A stretch of 64,000 bases of DNA from CAVPHV01 sp963821095 (GCA_963821095.1 CAWGCJ010000001.1:62001-126000), one strand, 5' to 3'. Counted from the first letter of the stretch, positions 42,514 through 52,018 are shown. Translations and numbers: made by a program. Notes: generated from the sequence alone by a model not told the origin.

Positions 42514-44286
42514 ATGGGTCGCGCAATCCGTTACCGCAGAATCCTTTCCGGTGTTGCCATCTTGCTCGCCGGGGCCGCCGTCGTGTTGTTGGCGAGCGGA
42601 TCACCCGAGCCGGCGACTGCGGTTGCCGTTGTCGCTGCCGCGGTGGGCAGCGTTGGGCTCTCGATGCTGGGAACGATCGGTCCGATCTCAGATCAGAGGC
42701 TCATCGCCCACGCTTCCCACGAGCTGAGGACTCCGCTCACCAGCATGATGGGGATCCTCGACCTCATGGTTGACTCCGACACCAACCTCGAACCAGGAGA
42801 ATCTCAGGAACTACTCGGCATGGCGCACGACGACGCGATGCACATGCTGCACATCCTCGGAAACCTGCACTCTGCATCCCGCATCGCCCGAGAGGTCCTG
42901 CGCCCAGACCGCCGGGCAATCGACCCGGCAGAGATCGCCCGAGTCTCATTGGCTCGATTCCCAGACATCGCACGGCGCACCCATCCAATCGCCGCCGAGG
43001 TGGTCCCGGTTTGGGGTGACGCCGAACTCACCCGGCAGATCCTCACCAACCTGCTGCAGAATGTTGGGCGGTATGCGCCAGACGGCGAGGTTGAGATCCA
43101 CGTCGAACCGCGCGGGGATCTGGTGGCCACCTCGATCTCGGACGACGGCCCCGGACTGCCCGAGCACGCCGAAGACCTATTCGACGGAGCGGCCCCAACG
43201 GGCAGCGGTCTCGGGCTCGGATTGGGTTTGAGCCGCGACCTGGCTCGCGCCATGGGCGGCGATCTTGTCGTGGATACCGCCCGACGCCGCGGCGCCACCT
43301 TCACTCTGCTGATGCCCCATGCCCACGAAGCGCCCGAACGGCTCCCGGCCCCTCACGTGACGACGCCGGCGTTGACACCACGGGCTCGCCTCCTCGTCGA
43401 CATGGCGGCGGCGCTATCGGAGCGGTCGCTCGACCGGACCGTCGCCGGACTCCAGAAGCTCTACACCTCACTGCTCGGTGCCAGTGGCGCCATGCTGTTC
43501 GTCCCGACCGGGCCGGACACCTTTGAGCCGGTTGGGGCGAATCATTGCGCGGCGCCACTGCGGGATCCCCACCTTTCCCAGGTGATTCGCACCGCCGAAC
43601 CGCTCACCATTGACACATCCAATGATCGCTCAACCGAAGGCTGGCGCACCACGATTGGTGGCGACGCTGTTGTGCTCCTGCCGGTGCTCGACCTGGGTGA
43701 ACCCGTCGGAGTGCTTGCCGTCTCCTGGGACTCCGCTGCGGCCATGCCCGAGCCCCAAGCGATGGCCGTCGCCCAGGCCCTCGGCCAGATCGCCGCATTT
43801 GCGATCCAACGCGCCGGCCTCGAGAACGACATCGCCTTTGAGCGCGGATTGCGTTCCAGCGTCATGGAGTCGCTCCCCATCGCCATCTCCGTCTTTGCAG
43901 GTGACCCTCCCCGCGTCGTCGACTGGAATCGGCGAGAACGCAGGATGCTGGGAATCAATGTTGACGGGGAGCGGCCGGACGATCTCGGCGCCAGTCAGCA
44001 ACGGTATGAGGTCCGGTTCGCCGACGGCACTCCGCTCACGGTCGACAACGCTCCGGTGACAGCGGCGATCCGAACCGGCCGTTCGATGGGACCATTCCTG
44101 CTGGTGCTGCGGCGAGCCGACGGCACCAAAATCACCACCCGCACCTATTGCGCCCCGTTCTTCGACGAGAACGGGAACGTCGCCGGTGCGGTTGTGACGT
44201 CCGAAGAGCTGGATATCGATACCGCAATGCTGACGGGCGACGGCACACTGGGTGGTCACGTCAACCCTCTGCCTCGCACCGGCTGA
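42514..44286 (+). CDS. Hybrid-order sensor kinase: HisKA-HATPase followed by GAF and PAS
   Basis: 590 residues. Two N-terminal helices (about 10-28 and 34-52), then HisKA with His at about 69 in AHASHELRTPLTSMM, HATPase with LLQNVGRYAPDGE, SISDDGPGLPE and GSGLGLGLGLSRDLARAMGG. After it come a GAF domain (about 295-435; FVPTGPDTFEPVGANH, VLAVSWDSAAAMPEP) and a PAS domain (about 450-575; PPRVVDWNRRERRMLGINVD, FFDENGNVAGAVVTSEEL). Sensors usually precede the kinase core; here they follow it. ATG 42514 has aagggg upstream. No response regulator nearby. Confidence 0.85.
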   Translation: MGRAIRYRRILSGVAILLAGAAVVLLASGSPEPATAVAVVAAAVGSVGLSMLGTIGPISDQRLIAHASHELRTPLTSMMGILDLMVDSDTNLEPGESQELLGMAHDDAMHMLHILGNLHSASRIAREVLRPDRRAIDPAEIARVSLARFPDIARRTHPIAAEVVPVWGDAELTRQILTNLLQNVGRYAPDGEVEIHVEPRGDLVATSISDDGPGLPEHAEDLFDGAAPTGSGLGLGLGLSRDLARAMGGDLVVDTARRRGATFTLLMPHAHEAPERLPAPHVTTPALTPRARLLVDMAAALSERSLDRTVAGLQKLYTSLLGASGAMLFVPTGPDTFEPVGANHCAAPLRDPHLSQVIRTAEPLTIDTSNDRSTEGWRTTIGGDAVVLLPVLDLGEPVGVLAVSWDSAAAMPEPQAMAVAQALGQIAAFAIQRAGLENDIAFERGLRSSVMESLPIAISVFAGDPPRVVDWNRRERRMLGINVDGERPDDLGASQQRYEVRFADGTPLTVDNAPVTAAIRTGRSMGPFLLVLRRADGTKITTRTYCAPFFDENGNVAGAVVTSEELDIDTAMLTGDGTLGGHVNPLPRTG

Positions 44287-44331
44287 GGCACAGGGTTCCC
44301 CCGCCCCGGCATCCAACCGCAGTCCAGCGAG

Positions 44332-45049
44332 TCACTCCAGCACCAGCAGACGGTACTCGGGAAAACGATGCAGCCAATCGGGTGTGCCGCCGCCGGCGGC
44401 AAACACCGCCGTCGCCAGTGCATCGGCCACCCCGAGTTCCGGCCCCATGACGGTGACGCTGAGGGGTTGGCCGGCGCAATGTGGCTGCGACGACCAGATG
44501 TGCTCGCCGCGCTCGGAGGTGCCGGAGGTGGCCACCGCGGCGTCGACGACGCCGACGACGGTTGCGATCTCGGCTGCGCTACCGGGCTTGCGGATGCCGA
44601 CCCGCCACGGGTTCTCACCGTCGGGACGACCCAATCGCAACGACGTCGCCACCTGCGTTGATGCAGAACCGGTCAGTCCCGTCGAACCGCAGCAGCTCGG
44701 CGGCTCGATCGACGCTCCAGCCCTTGACATAGCCGGAAGGGTCGAGCGGCCGACCGCGGCGGCGTCCGCCTTCGTGGTCGAACCAACCATCGGTCGCCTC
44801 GCGCAGTTCTTCGCACCGGACCAAGACCTCGCGCACCTCGGGACACGCGTCGTCGGTTCCCAACTCGCCGCGACCGATCCTGCTGATCTGACTGTTGGCT
44901 CGATAGACGGAGAACGTCTCATCAACCCAGTGGAGGAAATCGACCGCACCGCCGACGGAGGCCGCACTAGTAGACGACCGTACATCGAAGCTGACTGCGG
45001 TGCCCATGACCCGCTCCACGTGGCGCAACCCTGCGGTGGCCACCGTCAT
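44332..45049 (-). CDS. apbE: FAD:protein FMN transferase, one frameshift
   Basis: Attaches FMN to a Thr/Ser of extracytoplasmic flavoproteins. About 239 residues, short for ApbE. Motifs: VMGTAVSFDVRSS, WVDETFSVYRANSQISRI, LDPSGYVKGWSVDRAAELL and INAGGDVVAIG; after the frame change near 44633 it continues GRPDGENPWRVGIRKPG, VATSGTSERGEHIW and ALATAVFAAGGG. Removing one G unites the frames. No signal peptide is visible. The start overlaps the FMN-binding gene stop (ATGA), and that protein is its obvious substrate. Confidence 0.85.
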
Positions 45050-45588
45050 CCGAGACCCGCCTCGTCGAGAGCGGCCTGCAGCGAGCCGGTGTATCCCTGC
45101 CACGTCACCGTGGCGCCGGAAATCACGTCGATATCAGCGCTCTGCGCTTCGATGGCCAGCTCCTCGTAAACGGGGAGCGCCTGGGCGTTGATCCGGCGGG
45201 AGCGCCGATCGCCCGGTTCCTGCACCGCGGCGACGGAGACGAGCACCCCATCCTCCACCACGATCTCGACCTGGAAGAACCCCCACTCGGTCTCGACGGC
45301 CGGTCCCGTCACCGTCACCAAAGCTCCGCTTGAAGTCGTCGTTGTCGTCGTCGCAGGTGGGTTTGTACTCGCTATCGGCGGTTCAGTTGTTGTGGTCGTT
45401 GCGGGACCGGGGGTTGCGGTTGTCCCCGTTTCGGGTTCTGGCGGGGGTTCACCGGTAGTGACGGCCGGGACACTCGATGTGATCGCCAGCGGTTCAGACT
45501 CGGACGTACCAACCACCCCGGTGAGGGGGTTGAACAGCAGTCCGATTCCTATGAAGAACAGGCCCAAGAGACTGAGAGTTCGTTTCAT
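45046..45588 (-). CDS. Exported FMN-binding domain protein
   Basis: 180 residues. N-terminal membrane anchor or signal (SLLGLFFIGIGLLFNPLTGV), a Thr/Pro-rich linker (about 40-88), then an FMN-binding domain with VETEWGFFQVEIVVEDG and the flavinylation motif DVISGAT, Thr at about 159. Expected to carry covalent FMN outside the membrane and pass electrons. ATG 45588 is preferred over 45618 because the hydrophobic stretch then follows MKRT. Coupled to apbE and divergent from a diheme membrane protein. Confidence 0.88.
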   Translation of the reverse strand: MKRTLSLLGLFFIGIGLLFNPLTGVVGTSESEPLAITSSVPAVTTGEPPPEPETGTTATPGPATTTTTEPPIASTNPPATTTTTTSSGALVTVTGPAVETEWGFFQVEIVVEDGVLVSVAAVQEPGDRRSRRINAQALPVYEELAIEAQSADIDVISGATVTWQGYTGSLQAALDEAGLG

Positions 45589-45760
45589 CGTCCGATCATG
45601 GTCCCAGCTCCGACTCAACTCTGCGTGAGACGAATCTAGGAGGACCGTGAGAAGATCAACGGCGATCGAGGCATATCTCTCATCAGGTTCTTACCCTGGA
45701 TCCAGATCGCTTTCACGTATATGTCATTGCATGGTGATCACGCCTATCGGAAGCACGAGA

Positions 45761-46324
45761 ATGCAGACGCTGGTTCGGCCACCTGAGATCGGGACCCCTG
45801 CTCCCGCACGGCCGGTGCGGCCGGCTCGGCGGGGATCACACCATGTTCTCCGACTGTTCCTCGTCGACCTCGCCATCTTCGCCATCTTTGTCCTCGTCAT
45901 GGATGTGCCCCTCACCGGACTTGGCGTGCACGAGTGGCTGGGCATCGCCATCGCCATCGGCCTGGTTGTCCACCTTGTCCAGCACACCAACTGGATCGTG
46001 ACCACAACTCATCGCATCTTCTCCGCCACCTCGTGGCGCAATCGATTGAACTACCTGATGATGGGCGCGCTGTTCCTGGCGTTCGTGGCCGTTATTGCCT
46101 CCGGTCTCATCATCTCCGAAGTGGCGCTGCCCTGGCTCGGGATTACAACCAACCCGGCGAGCTTCTGGGTGTGGCTGCACCTGGCAGCGGTGAGCGCTGT
46201 GCTGTGGCTCACCGCACTGCACGTCGCCCTCAACTGGAAGTGGATCACAACGACGGTCCGTCGCTACGTGATGAAGCCTCTGGCGTCGGTGCGATCACAC
46301 CTGCGAACCGGGGAGGGACGATGA
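45761..46324 (+). CDS. DUF4405-type diheme cytochrome b membrane protein
   Basis: 187 residues with four helices. Two helices each hold a His pair 14 residues apart: H57 and H71 (GVHEWLGIAIAIGLVVH), H140 and H154 (HLAAVSAVLWLTALH), the geometry for two b hemes stacked across the membrane. This suits electron transfer between quinol or cytoplasm side and the flavinylated partner encoded divergently. ATG 45761 is chosen; 45731 and 45647 would add an unlikely tail. Overlaps the next gene by four bases. Confidence 0.8.
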   Translation: MQTLVRPPEIGTPAPARPVRPARRGSHHVLRLFLVDLAIFAIFVLVMDVPLTGLGVHEWLGIAIAIGLVVHLVQHTNWIVTTTHRIFSATSWRNRLNYLMMGALFLAFVAVIASGLIISEVALPWLGITTNPASFWVWLHLAAVSAVLWLTALHVALNWKWITTTVRRYVMKPLASVRSHLRTGEGR

Positions 46325-46584
46325 AGCTGCTCAATCGCACGCTCACCGTGCTCATCTTTGCGATCGTGGTCGCCCTCGCCCTCGGTTGGGTGGCGCGCAC
46401 GGATTGGGCGGCTACCCGCGACGTCCTCGGCGCCGGCGAGGGGTTCAGCACGGCCATCCAGCCGCTCATCAAGATCACCGCAGCTCTGTTGATCACCGTC
46501 AGCGGTGTTCAACTCATCCGAGACGGATATCGGCGGATTCGCAACCGTATCTCTCCCCACCAGCCCTCGCGGCCGGCTCGGTGA
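46321..46584 (+). CDS. Small two-helix membrane protein of the flavin/heme module
   Basis: 87 residues, ATG inside the stop of the DUF4405 gene (ATGA). Two hydrophobic segments: VLIFAIVVALALGWVA and PLIKITAALLITVSGVQLI, with a short connecting loop and a basic tail (DGYRRIRNRISPHQPSRPAR). Not recognised; tight coupling suggests a subunit or assembly factor for the cytochrome. Confidence 0.6.
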   Translation: MKLLNRTLTVLIFAIVVALALGWVARTDWAATRDVLGAGEGFSTAIQPLIKITAALLITVSGVQLIRDGYRRIRNRISPHQPSRPAR

Positions 46585-46635
46585 TTGCGGCCCTTTCCAG
46601 CGGGCGTAGGCTGGTGCCCTCGGAGGTACTGCCCA

Positions 46636-47448
46636 ATGACCAGCAAAACCGCTGACCAACCGCTCGACCCGCACGACGCCCTGTCTGACGACTGGGCCCC
46701 GGGCTATCCGAAGGCGCTCCGCACCCGGTCCGGTCTGAAGATCGAGGTGCGTCCGGTGGAGCCAAGCGACGCCGATGAGCTGCGTGCCGCTTTCGACCAC
46801 CTCTCTGAAGCAAGCAAGCGAGCCCGATTCCACACGGTGAAGCCCGAACTCACCGAGGCGCAGCTGCACTATCTCACCGACATCGACCACGATCAGCACG
46901 AGGCCTTGGCAGCCGGAGTCGATAGCCCAGACGGGCTCCGCGGCATCGCTCTCGCCCGCTACGTGCGACTCGAGGACGAGCCCGAAGTCGCCGAAGTCGC
47001 CGTTACCGTGGATGACGACTACCAGAGCCAGGGCGTCGGCTCAGCGGTGTTCGACGAACTCAGCCAGCTCGCCTATCGGAGGGGGGTTCGCTGGTTCCGC
47101 GGTTGGATTCTCCCCGACAATGCCCAGGCCATCGAGTTCTTCACCTCACGGGGTGCCGCCAGCCGATTCCGCGACGGCCTCATCGTCATCGAACTGCCCC
47201 TGCCCTTCCCGGAGCCGTTCCGTCCCCACCGCTGGCTGCCGCCCCAGACCCGGCTGTATCGGTGGGTGCGCAAGGTTGCCGACCGTCATGACGACGATGA
47301 GCCCGCTGCGCCGGCCCCCGAGCCGCCAACCTGGACGACGGTGCGGGTCACCGCCACCGAGGCCGGCGACATCGCCCGCTCCCTCGAATCCCACGGCGAC
47401 CGCTTCGCCGACCTCGCCGCCCGCTTCCGCCACTACGAGGACACCTAA
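46636..47448 (+). CDS. GNAT acetyltransferase with C-terminal extension
   Basis: 270 residues. N-terminal LKIEVRPVEPSDADELRAAF; acetyl-CoA site AVTVDDDYQSQGVGSAVFDE; then GWILPDNAQAIEFFTSRGA. The pattern LSEASKRARFHTVKPELTEA resembles the GNAT part of Pat-type protein acetyltransferases. About 90 extra residues follow, Pro-rich then helical. Its stop overlaps that of the DUF559 gene. Confidence 0.8.
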   Translation: MTSKTADQPLDPHDALSDDWAPGYPKALRTRSGLKIEVRPVEPSDADELRAAFDHLSEASKRARFHTVKPELTEAQLHYLTDIDHDQHEALAAGVDSPDGLRGIALARYVRLEDEPEVAEVAVTVDDDYQSQGVGSAVFDELSQLAYRRGVRWFRGWILPDNAQAIEFFTSRGAASRFRDGLIVIELPLPFPEPFRPHRWLPPQTRLYRWVRKVADRHDDDEPAAPAPEPPTWTTVRVTATEAGDIARSLESHGDRFADLAARFRHYEDT

Positions 47449-48393
47449 AGAGGGTTTTGGCGGACCTCAGCGACACATGTGACGCTCATGTCCGCCAGAA
47501 GCGTGATGATCTGGTCGGGGTGCTTGGTCACATCTTCCCAGGTGAACCGAACGGTCGTCCATCCCAGGGTTAGCGCCCGATTCTGCTTGGCGCGGTCACG
47601 CTGGAACGTGCTGCGATCCATGTGGAAGGCCTCGCTATCCAGTTCGATGAGGAGCCGCAGGGCCGGGTACGCAAAGTCGGCTCGACAGACAAACCGGCCC
47701 CTGCTGTCGCGCACCTGAAATTGGGGGATCGGCTGCGGCAACCCAGAGAGCTCGATCAAGCGGCGAAACTTGTCCTCGAGTTCGCTCTCGGTGAGCCCCC
47801 TCCATTTCAGACGTTCCTCAACAAGCGGACGAATCGTGCCGACCCCGCGTCGGCCACGTCGGCCCACCCGCGCGATCAGGCGCCTTACGTCCTGGAGATC
47901 GAATAGCTCGGCTCGCAGGGCGGCATCGAGGCATGACTCCACCAGCCACGGCCGCGCCTCAGCCCCTAGGTCGACGATCGTCCTGACGGGCGAGGTCAGC
48001 GCGATTCCATCGAGCACCGCGCGGTCCTGGGGAAGTAGATCCCGGGATTCATGGACGGCTATCCCCGGACGCCGCACGCGATCCCAGCGCCTCGTCACGA
48101 CATCGATGCGATCTGGTCGACGGTCCGTCATGCCCCACAACACCGCCGCCGTTTGATGCGACGCCGCCGCGTGATCATTCACCGAGAGAACCGCAGCCGA
48201 CACTTCCAAGATCCAAGTCCGAGGCGCGCCGCCGATCGCGTACACCGCTGGGATGCAGGCGCACGTAGCTACCCAGCACCGCACGACGCTCGACCATCCG
48301 CTCACTGAACCCGCACGCGGCTGCCTGAGCACAGGTGAAGACCCCGTGCTGGCTTTCAGCCAAGGTTGCCAACCGGCGCTCTCGATTGCCCAT
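47445..48393 (-). CDS. AbiEi-like / DUF559 endonuclease-fold protein, one frameshift
   Basis: About 315 residues. An N-terminal winged helix (LATLAESQHGVFTCAQAAAC, SYVRLHP) of the AbiEi antitoxin type, a middle region (GIALTSPVRTIVDLGAEAR) and a C-terminal DUF559 PD-(D/E)XK-like domain (RADFAYPALRLLIELDSEAF, RDRAKQNRALTLGWTTVRFT). The frame changes near 48253: removing one C gives RLHPAVYAIGG. The last residues are encoded by a palindromic repeat. These fused proteins are widespread in actinobacteria; no partner toxin gene is adjacent, so function is unknown. Confidence 0.75.
47450..47504. repeat. GGGTTTTGGCGGA-family palindrome
   Basis: Outer arms GGCGGAC/GTCCGCC, inner palindrome AGCGACACATGTGACGCT, and a GGTTTT end. 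Placed at the junction of convergent GNAT and DUF559 genes and overlapping the latter's 3' codons. Confidence 0.8.
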
Positions 48394-48433
48394 GGCAGCA
48401 GAGTGCCAAGCCGACCGACGCGATGGAACCCCC

Positions 48434-48488
48434 TTGGGTTTTGGCGGATCTGAGCGACACCTATGTCGCTCAGAGTCCGCCATAACCC
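48434..48488. repeat. GGGTTTTGGCGGA-family palindrome, best-formed copy
   Basis: GGGTTTTGGCGGATCTGAGC and its mirror end (GCTCAGAGTCCGCCATAACC) pair with few mismatches around a CTGAGCGACA-CCTA-TGTCGCTCAG core. It lies just past the oleD stop and before the start of the DUF559 gene, so it is in position to terminate the ole operon. Confidence 0.85.
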
Positions 48489-48491
48489 TCT

Positions 48492-49457
48492 CTAGGCCGC
48501 GAACCAGGCGGCGAGGCGGGTTAAGCCTTCCTCGAGGGATACGGCCGGGGTCCATTCGAGGGCGCGGCGGGTCTCTCGCTGGTCGAACCAGTGGGCGGTT
48601 GCCAACTGCTCGGCGAGGAAACTCGTCATCGGAGGATCGGCTTCGAGACCACGCCGGTCCCAGACTTCCTCGACCACCCGACCCCCGGCTCTGGCCGCCC
48701 CGGCGGGCACCCGGAACCGAGGCGAGGGGAGCCCTGCAGCGGTGACGATCCGCGACAACAACTCCCGCACCGGCCGCGGCTGGCCGTTGGAGACCACCAG
48801 GGCTCGGCCCGACAGCAGCGGAGCACGATCGACGGCAGCGCCAATGGCGGCAACCGCGTTGTCGATGTAGGTCGTGTCGATCAGGGCCGCCCCTGTGCCG
48901 ACGATCGCCAACCGTCCCTGTCGTGCCCGATCAACGATTCGCCCCACCAGCTGGGTATCTCCGGGGCCCCAAACCAGGTGCGGTCGGATCGCCGTCACGG
49001 CGAACCCATCGGTTGCAGCTCCCAAGGCGATGAGTTCTGCCTCGGCTTTGCTCGTGGCATAGTGGCCGCGGGTTGCCCTCGGATCCGCTCGACCGGCACC
49101 GGCGCCGACCAGCGAGGAACCGGCATGCGCCACCGAAGGCGACGAGACAAAGACAAACCGGCCCACCCCCGCCGCGAGCGACTCCTCGATGAGGTTGCGA
49201 GTTCCGTCGATGTTGGTGCTCTCGAAAGCAGACCAAGGGCCCGTCACCCCAACCCGGGCGGCGAGGTGCACCACAGCGTCGGATCCGGCGACGGCAGCCG
49301 CCACCGCGGTGCGGTCGCCGACGTCACCAAGCCGCTCCGGAAGATCGAGTCCACTCGTATGGCGTTGGAAGACGGTGACCTCGTCGCCACGATCACGCAA
49401 CCACTCGGCCACGCCGCGGCCGAGGAGACTCGTCCCACCGGTCACGAGCACCTTCAC
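48492..49457 (-). CDS. oleD: OleD: NADPH-dependent 2-alkyl-3-ketoacid reductase
   Basis: Reduces the 2-alkyl-3-keto acid made by OleA to the 2-alkyl-3-hydroxy acid. Extended short-chain dehydrogenase, 321 residues: VLVTGGTSLLGRGVAEWL nucleotide motif, VVHLAARVGVTGPWSAF, catalytic FVSSPSVAHAG and YATSKAEAEL (YxxxK), and IRPHLVWGPGDTQLVGRIV. The start overlaps the oleBC stop by four bases. Taken alone it could be a 3-beta-hydroxysteroid dehydrogenase-like protein, but the operon fixes the assignment. Confidence 0.9.
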   Translation of the reverse strand: MKVLVTGGTSLLGRGVAEWLRDRGDEVTVFQRHTSGLDLPERLGDVGDRTAVAAAVAGSDAVVHLAARVGVTGPWSAFESTNIDGTRNLIEESLAAGVGRFVFVSSPSVAHAGSSLVGAGAGRADPRATRGHYATSKAEAELIALGAATDGFAVTAIRPHLVWGPGDTQLVGRIVDRARQGRLAIVGTGAALIDTTYIDNAVAAIGAAVDRAPLLSGRALVVSNGQPRPVRELLSRIVTAAGLPSPRFRVPAGAARAGGRVVEEVWDRRGLEADPPMTSFLAEQLATAHWFDQRETRRALEWTPAVSLEEGLTRLAAWFAA

Positions 49458-52018
49458 AGCCGGCCGAACCTGCCGCCCGCCAGTACCCGTTCCGCCCAGC
49501 GGGCGACCCTGGTCCGGTCGATCTTCGAGTTGTGCCGCTTGTCGACCGGCAATGCTGGCACGAGTAGCACCGCAGCTACGTCGACATCGAGGACCGCCCG
49601 GACCTCGTCGGAGAGAGCATCGGGCGCAAGCTGGGGCCGACGCGGCGGATCAACCGGGACCACGACCACCACCACCTGCTGAGTTCCGACCGGGCCGACT
49701 CCGACCGCGGCAGCAAGCGCTACCGATTCGAGGGACTCGACCGCGTGCTCGATACCGACGGGAGTGACCGGGCCGGCCGCGGTGACGATGACGTGGAACA
49801 GTCGCCCCTCGATCCACAGTCGTCCCTGCGCATCGAGGTGCCCAACGTCACCACTGCGATGCCAACCCGGCGGCTGGGCCGAGGCGTGCTGGGTCACCCA
49901 AAGCCGGTCGTAGCGGTCTTTCACGTGGGGACCCCGAATGCAGACTTCCCCGGACACATCTGGCGTCACGATCGGCGCGTGCTGTGGCCGACCGAGTTCG
50001 TCCAGCGGATCGATGGCCACCTCGACCCCGGAGACGGGAACGCCGACGCAGACGCCGTCGCCTGCCGCGGCGGCTTCGATCCCAGCGAGAGTGATGTCGG
50101 CGACCGGTAACACCTCCGTCATCCCATAGGGGGTGTGAGCCTCGGCGTTCGGCATCACCTCGCAGGCTCGACGCAGCACGGCGGGCGACACCGGGGCACC
50201 GGCCGACATCAGTAGACGAACACCGGCCAGGGCATCACGATGGGCGGGCGTCAGACCGAACGCGGTCGCGCTCACTTTGGTGAGGGCGGCCGGCGATGCA
50301 AACACCAGCGTTGCGTCAATTGCGTCGATGGCGTCGCCGAGCGCCGCGGCGGTGAGGGTTCCCGGCGAGGTGACCTCCATGTCGGGCACCGCCGATGGAA
50401 TCCCCATCGCCGGCCCATAGAGTGCAAATGGGCCGAACGCAGCTACCAGCCGATCATCCGGCGCGATGTCATAGATGTCCATCAGGGCGTCACGTTGCGC
50501 CTGCGCTTGGTGGTGGCGATACACCACACCCTTGGCGGCGCCGGTCGCCCCCGAAGTGAAGACCACCGCAGCCACATCGTCGTTGGCAGGCGCCACTGGA
50601 AGAGCCCCAACCGAGCCGAGTCTGCGGATCTCGTCGAGCGTCGCCCACGCTCCCAGCGAGCGGCGGGCGGTATCAGACAGCGGGGCGGCGGCGATCCTCA
50701 CGCCCGGCCAGCGGAACGCCCGCGCCGCCGCCAGCGCTCGCGGGATCCCAATGAGATAGGCCGGATCGGCGCTCGACAGGGCCCGGCCCATGCCGCGTAC
50801 CCCGAGGCCGGCATCGGCGATCACGACAACGGCTCCCATCCGCCAGCAGGCATACAGACACGCCGTCAGTTCGATCCCGGGCGGGATCAGTAGGGCAACC
50901 CGGTCGCCCCGCCGGACCCCGGCCTCGCTGAGGCCCGTCGCCACCATCCCAACGTCGGCGGCCAACTCGGCGAACGTGACCGCCCGGCCAACGTCCGATC
51001 CGTCCATCTCCAAGACGGCAACCTCGATGTCGTTGCGCCGCCGCTCCAGCGCGGCCCACAGCGGCTCACGCCACTCTGTCGGGGCCGGCTCAGGCTCTGC
51101 GGCACCGAGTTCACCAACCCAGGTGTGAACGGCGCCGGCGACGTCGGCGTCCTCCGGTGTGTAGTGGCGGGCACCGATGAACCGATGCACGTCGGCGTGG
51201 GGAAGCCGGGCCTCGAAGTCGTGCAGGTAGATGTCGGAGAAGACCGGGTCGGATGGGCCCCACAGCAGCAGAACCGGCACATCTTCGAGATCGTCGAGTC
51301 CGGCGGCCACCCGCTCCAACGCCTCATAGCTGGGGTGATCGGGATCGAGCGGAATGTCCGCGACGAACGTTCCGATCGCCACCCGCCGCTCGGCGGTTCG
51401 GTAGGGAGCGTGGTAGGCGGCACGGACCTCAGCACTCGGGCGCGGGTTCGACATCTCGAGCGCACCCCGGATGAACGCAGAAGTCTTGACCGTCACCTGT
51501 TCGAGCACCCCGGGCAACCGGGCGGTGCGGATCAGTCGGGGCGCCGGCGACCCTGCGGGCTGGTGGACTGCCGTGTTGGCGAGCACGATGCCGGCCAATT
51601 GATCGAGATGCCGCTCAGCCCATCCGAGCGAGATCGGCCCACCCCAATCGTGTGCGACGGTGACCACCGGCCCCCGCACATCGAGTTCATCGGTCAGCGC
51701 GCAGAGATCATCGATCCGGTCCTGGAGTCGCCGCGTTGTTCCGGTGCGCTCCGAGAACCCCATGTCGAGGTGGTCGATGGCAATGACCCGCACCCCGGGC
51801 GGAGCGGTGGCAAGCACATCGCGCCACAGGTACGACCACGAAGGGTTCCCGTGAACACACAGCAAGGTGATCTCGGGATCGGCGACACCGTTGTCGAGCA
51901 GGTGAAACGTCCGGCCGCTGCCGTCGAGACCGGGAACCGTGACGAGGCGCGACCAAGCAGGATCGAGACCGGCCAGGCCGGGCGGAGGCAGAGTGGCCGG
52001 CGCGGTGTCGGTGGTCAC
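49454..52018 (-). CDS. oleBC: OleBC fusion: beta-lactone decarboxylase plus beta-lactone synthetase
   Basis: Two enzymes in one 854-residue chain. Residues 1-310 are an alpha/beta hydrolase of the haloalkane dehalogenase type: CVHGNPSWSYLWRDVL, nucleophile Asp at about 124 in TVAHDWGGPIS, general-base His in FIGARHYTPEDAD; OleB splits the beta-lactone to alkene and CO2. Residues 325-850 are an AMP-dependent synthetase: VVFTSGATGAAKGVVYRH, TPYGMTEVLP, and WHRSGDVGHLDAQGRLWIEG; OleC closes the beta-lactone from the hydroxy acid and ATP. OleBC fusions are known from actinobacteria such as Micrococcus. Four-base overlaps on both sides tie it to oleA and oleD. Confidence 0.92.
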   Translation of the reverse strand: MTTDTAPATLPPPGLAGLDPAWSRLVTVPGLDGSGRTFHLLDNGVADPEITLLCVHGNPSWSYLWRDVLATAPPGVRVIAIDHLDMGFSERTGTTRRLQDRIDDLCALTDELDVRGPVVTVAHDWGGPISLGWAERHLDQLAGIVLANTAVHQPAGSPAPRLIRTARLPGVLEQVTVKTSAFIRGALEMSNPRPSAEVRAAYHAPYRTAERRVAIGTFVADIPLDPDHPSYEALERVAAGLDDLEDVPVLLLWGPSDPVFSDIYLHDFEARLPHADVHRFIGARHYTPEDADVAGAVHTWVGELGAAEPEPAPTEWREPLWAALERRRNDIEVAVLEMDGSDVGRAVTFAELAADVGMVATGLSEAGVRRGDRVALLIPPGIELTACLYACWRMGAVVVIADAGLGVRGMGRALSSADPAYLIGIPRALAAARAFRWPGVRIAAAPLSDTARRSLGAWATLDEIRRLGSVGALPVAPANDDVAAVVFTSGATGAAKGVVYRHHQAQAQRDALMDIYDIAPDDRLVAAFGPFALYGPAMGIPSAVPDMEVTSPGTLTAAALGDAIDAIDATLVFASPAALTKVSATAFGLTPAHRDALAGVRLLMSAGAPVSPAVLRRACEVMPNAEAHTPYGMTEVLPVADITLAGIEAAAAGDGVCVGVPVSGVEVAIDPLDELGRPQHAPIVTPDVSGEVCIRGPHVKDRYDRLWVTQHASAQPPGWHRSGDVGHLDAQGRLWIEGRLFHVIVTAAGPVTPVGIEHAVESLESVALAAAVGVGPVGTQQVVVVVVPVDPPRRPQLAPDALSDEVRAVLDVDVAAVLLVPALPVDKRHNSKIDRTRVARWAERVLAGGRFGRL

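Noticed and set aside
47445..48393. Complete phage-defence (AbiE) system
   Set aside because: Only an AbiEi-like winged helix fused to DUF559 is present; no AbiEii nucleotidyltransferase gene is adjacent.
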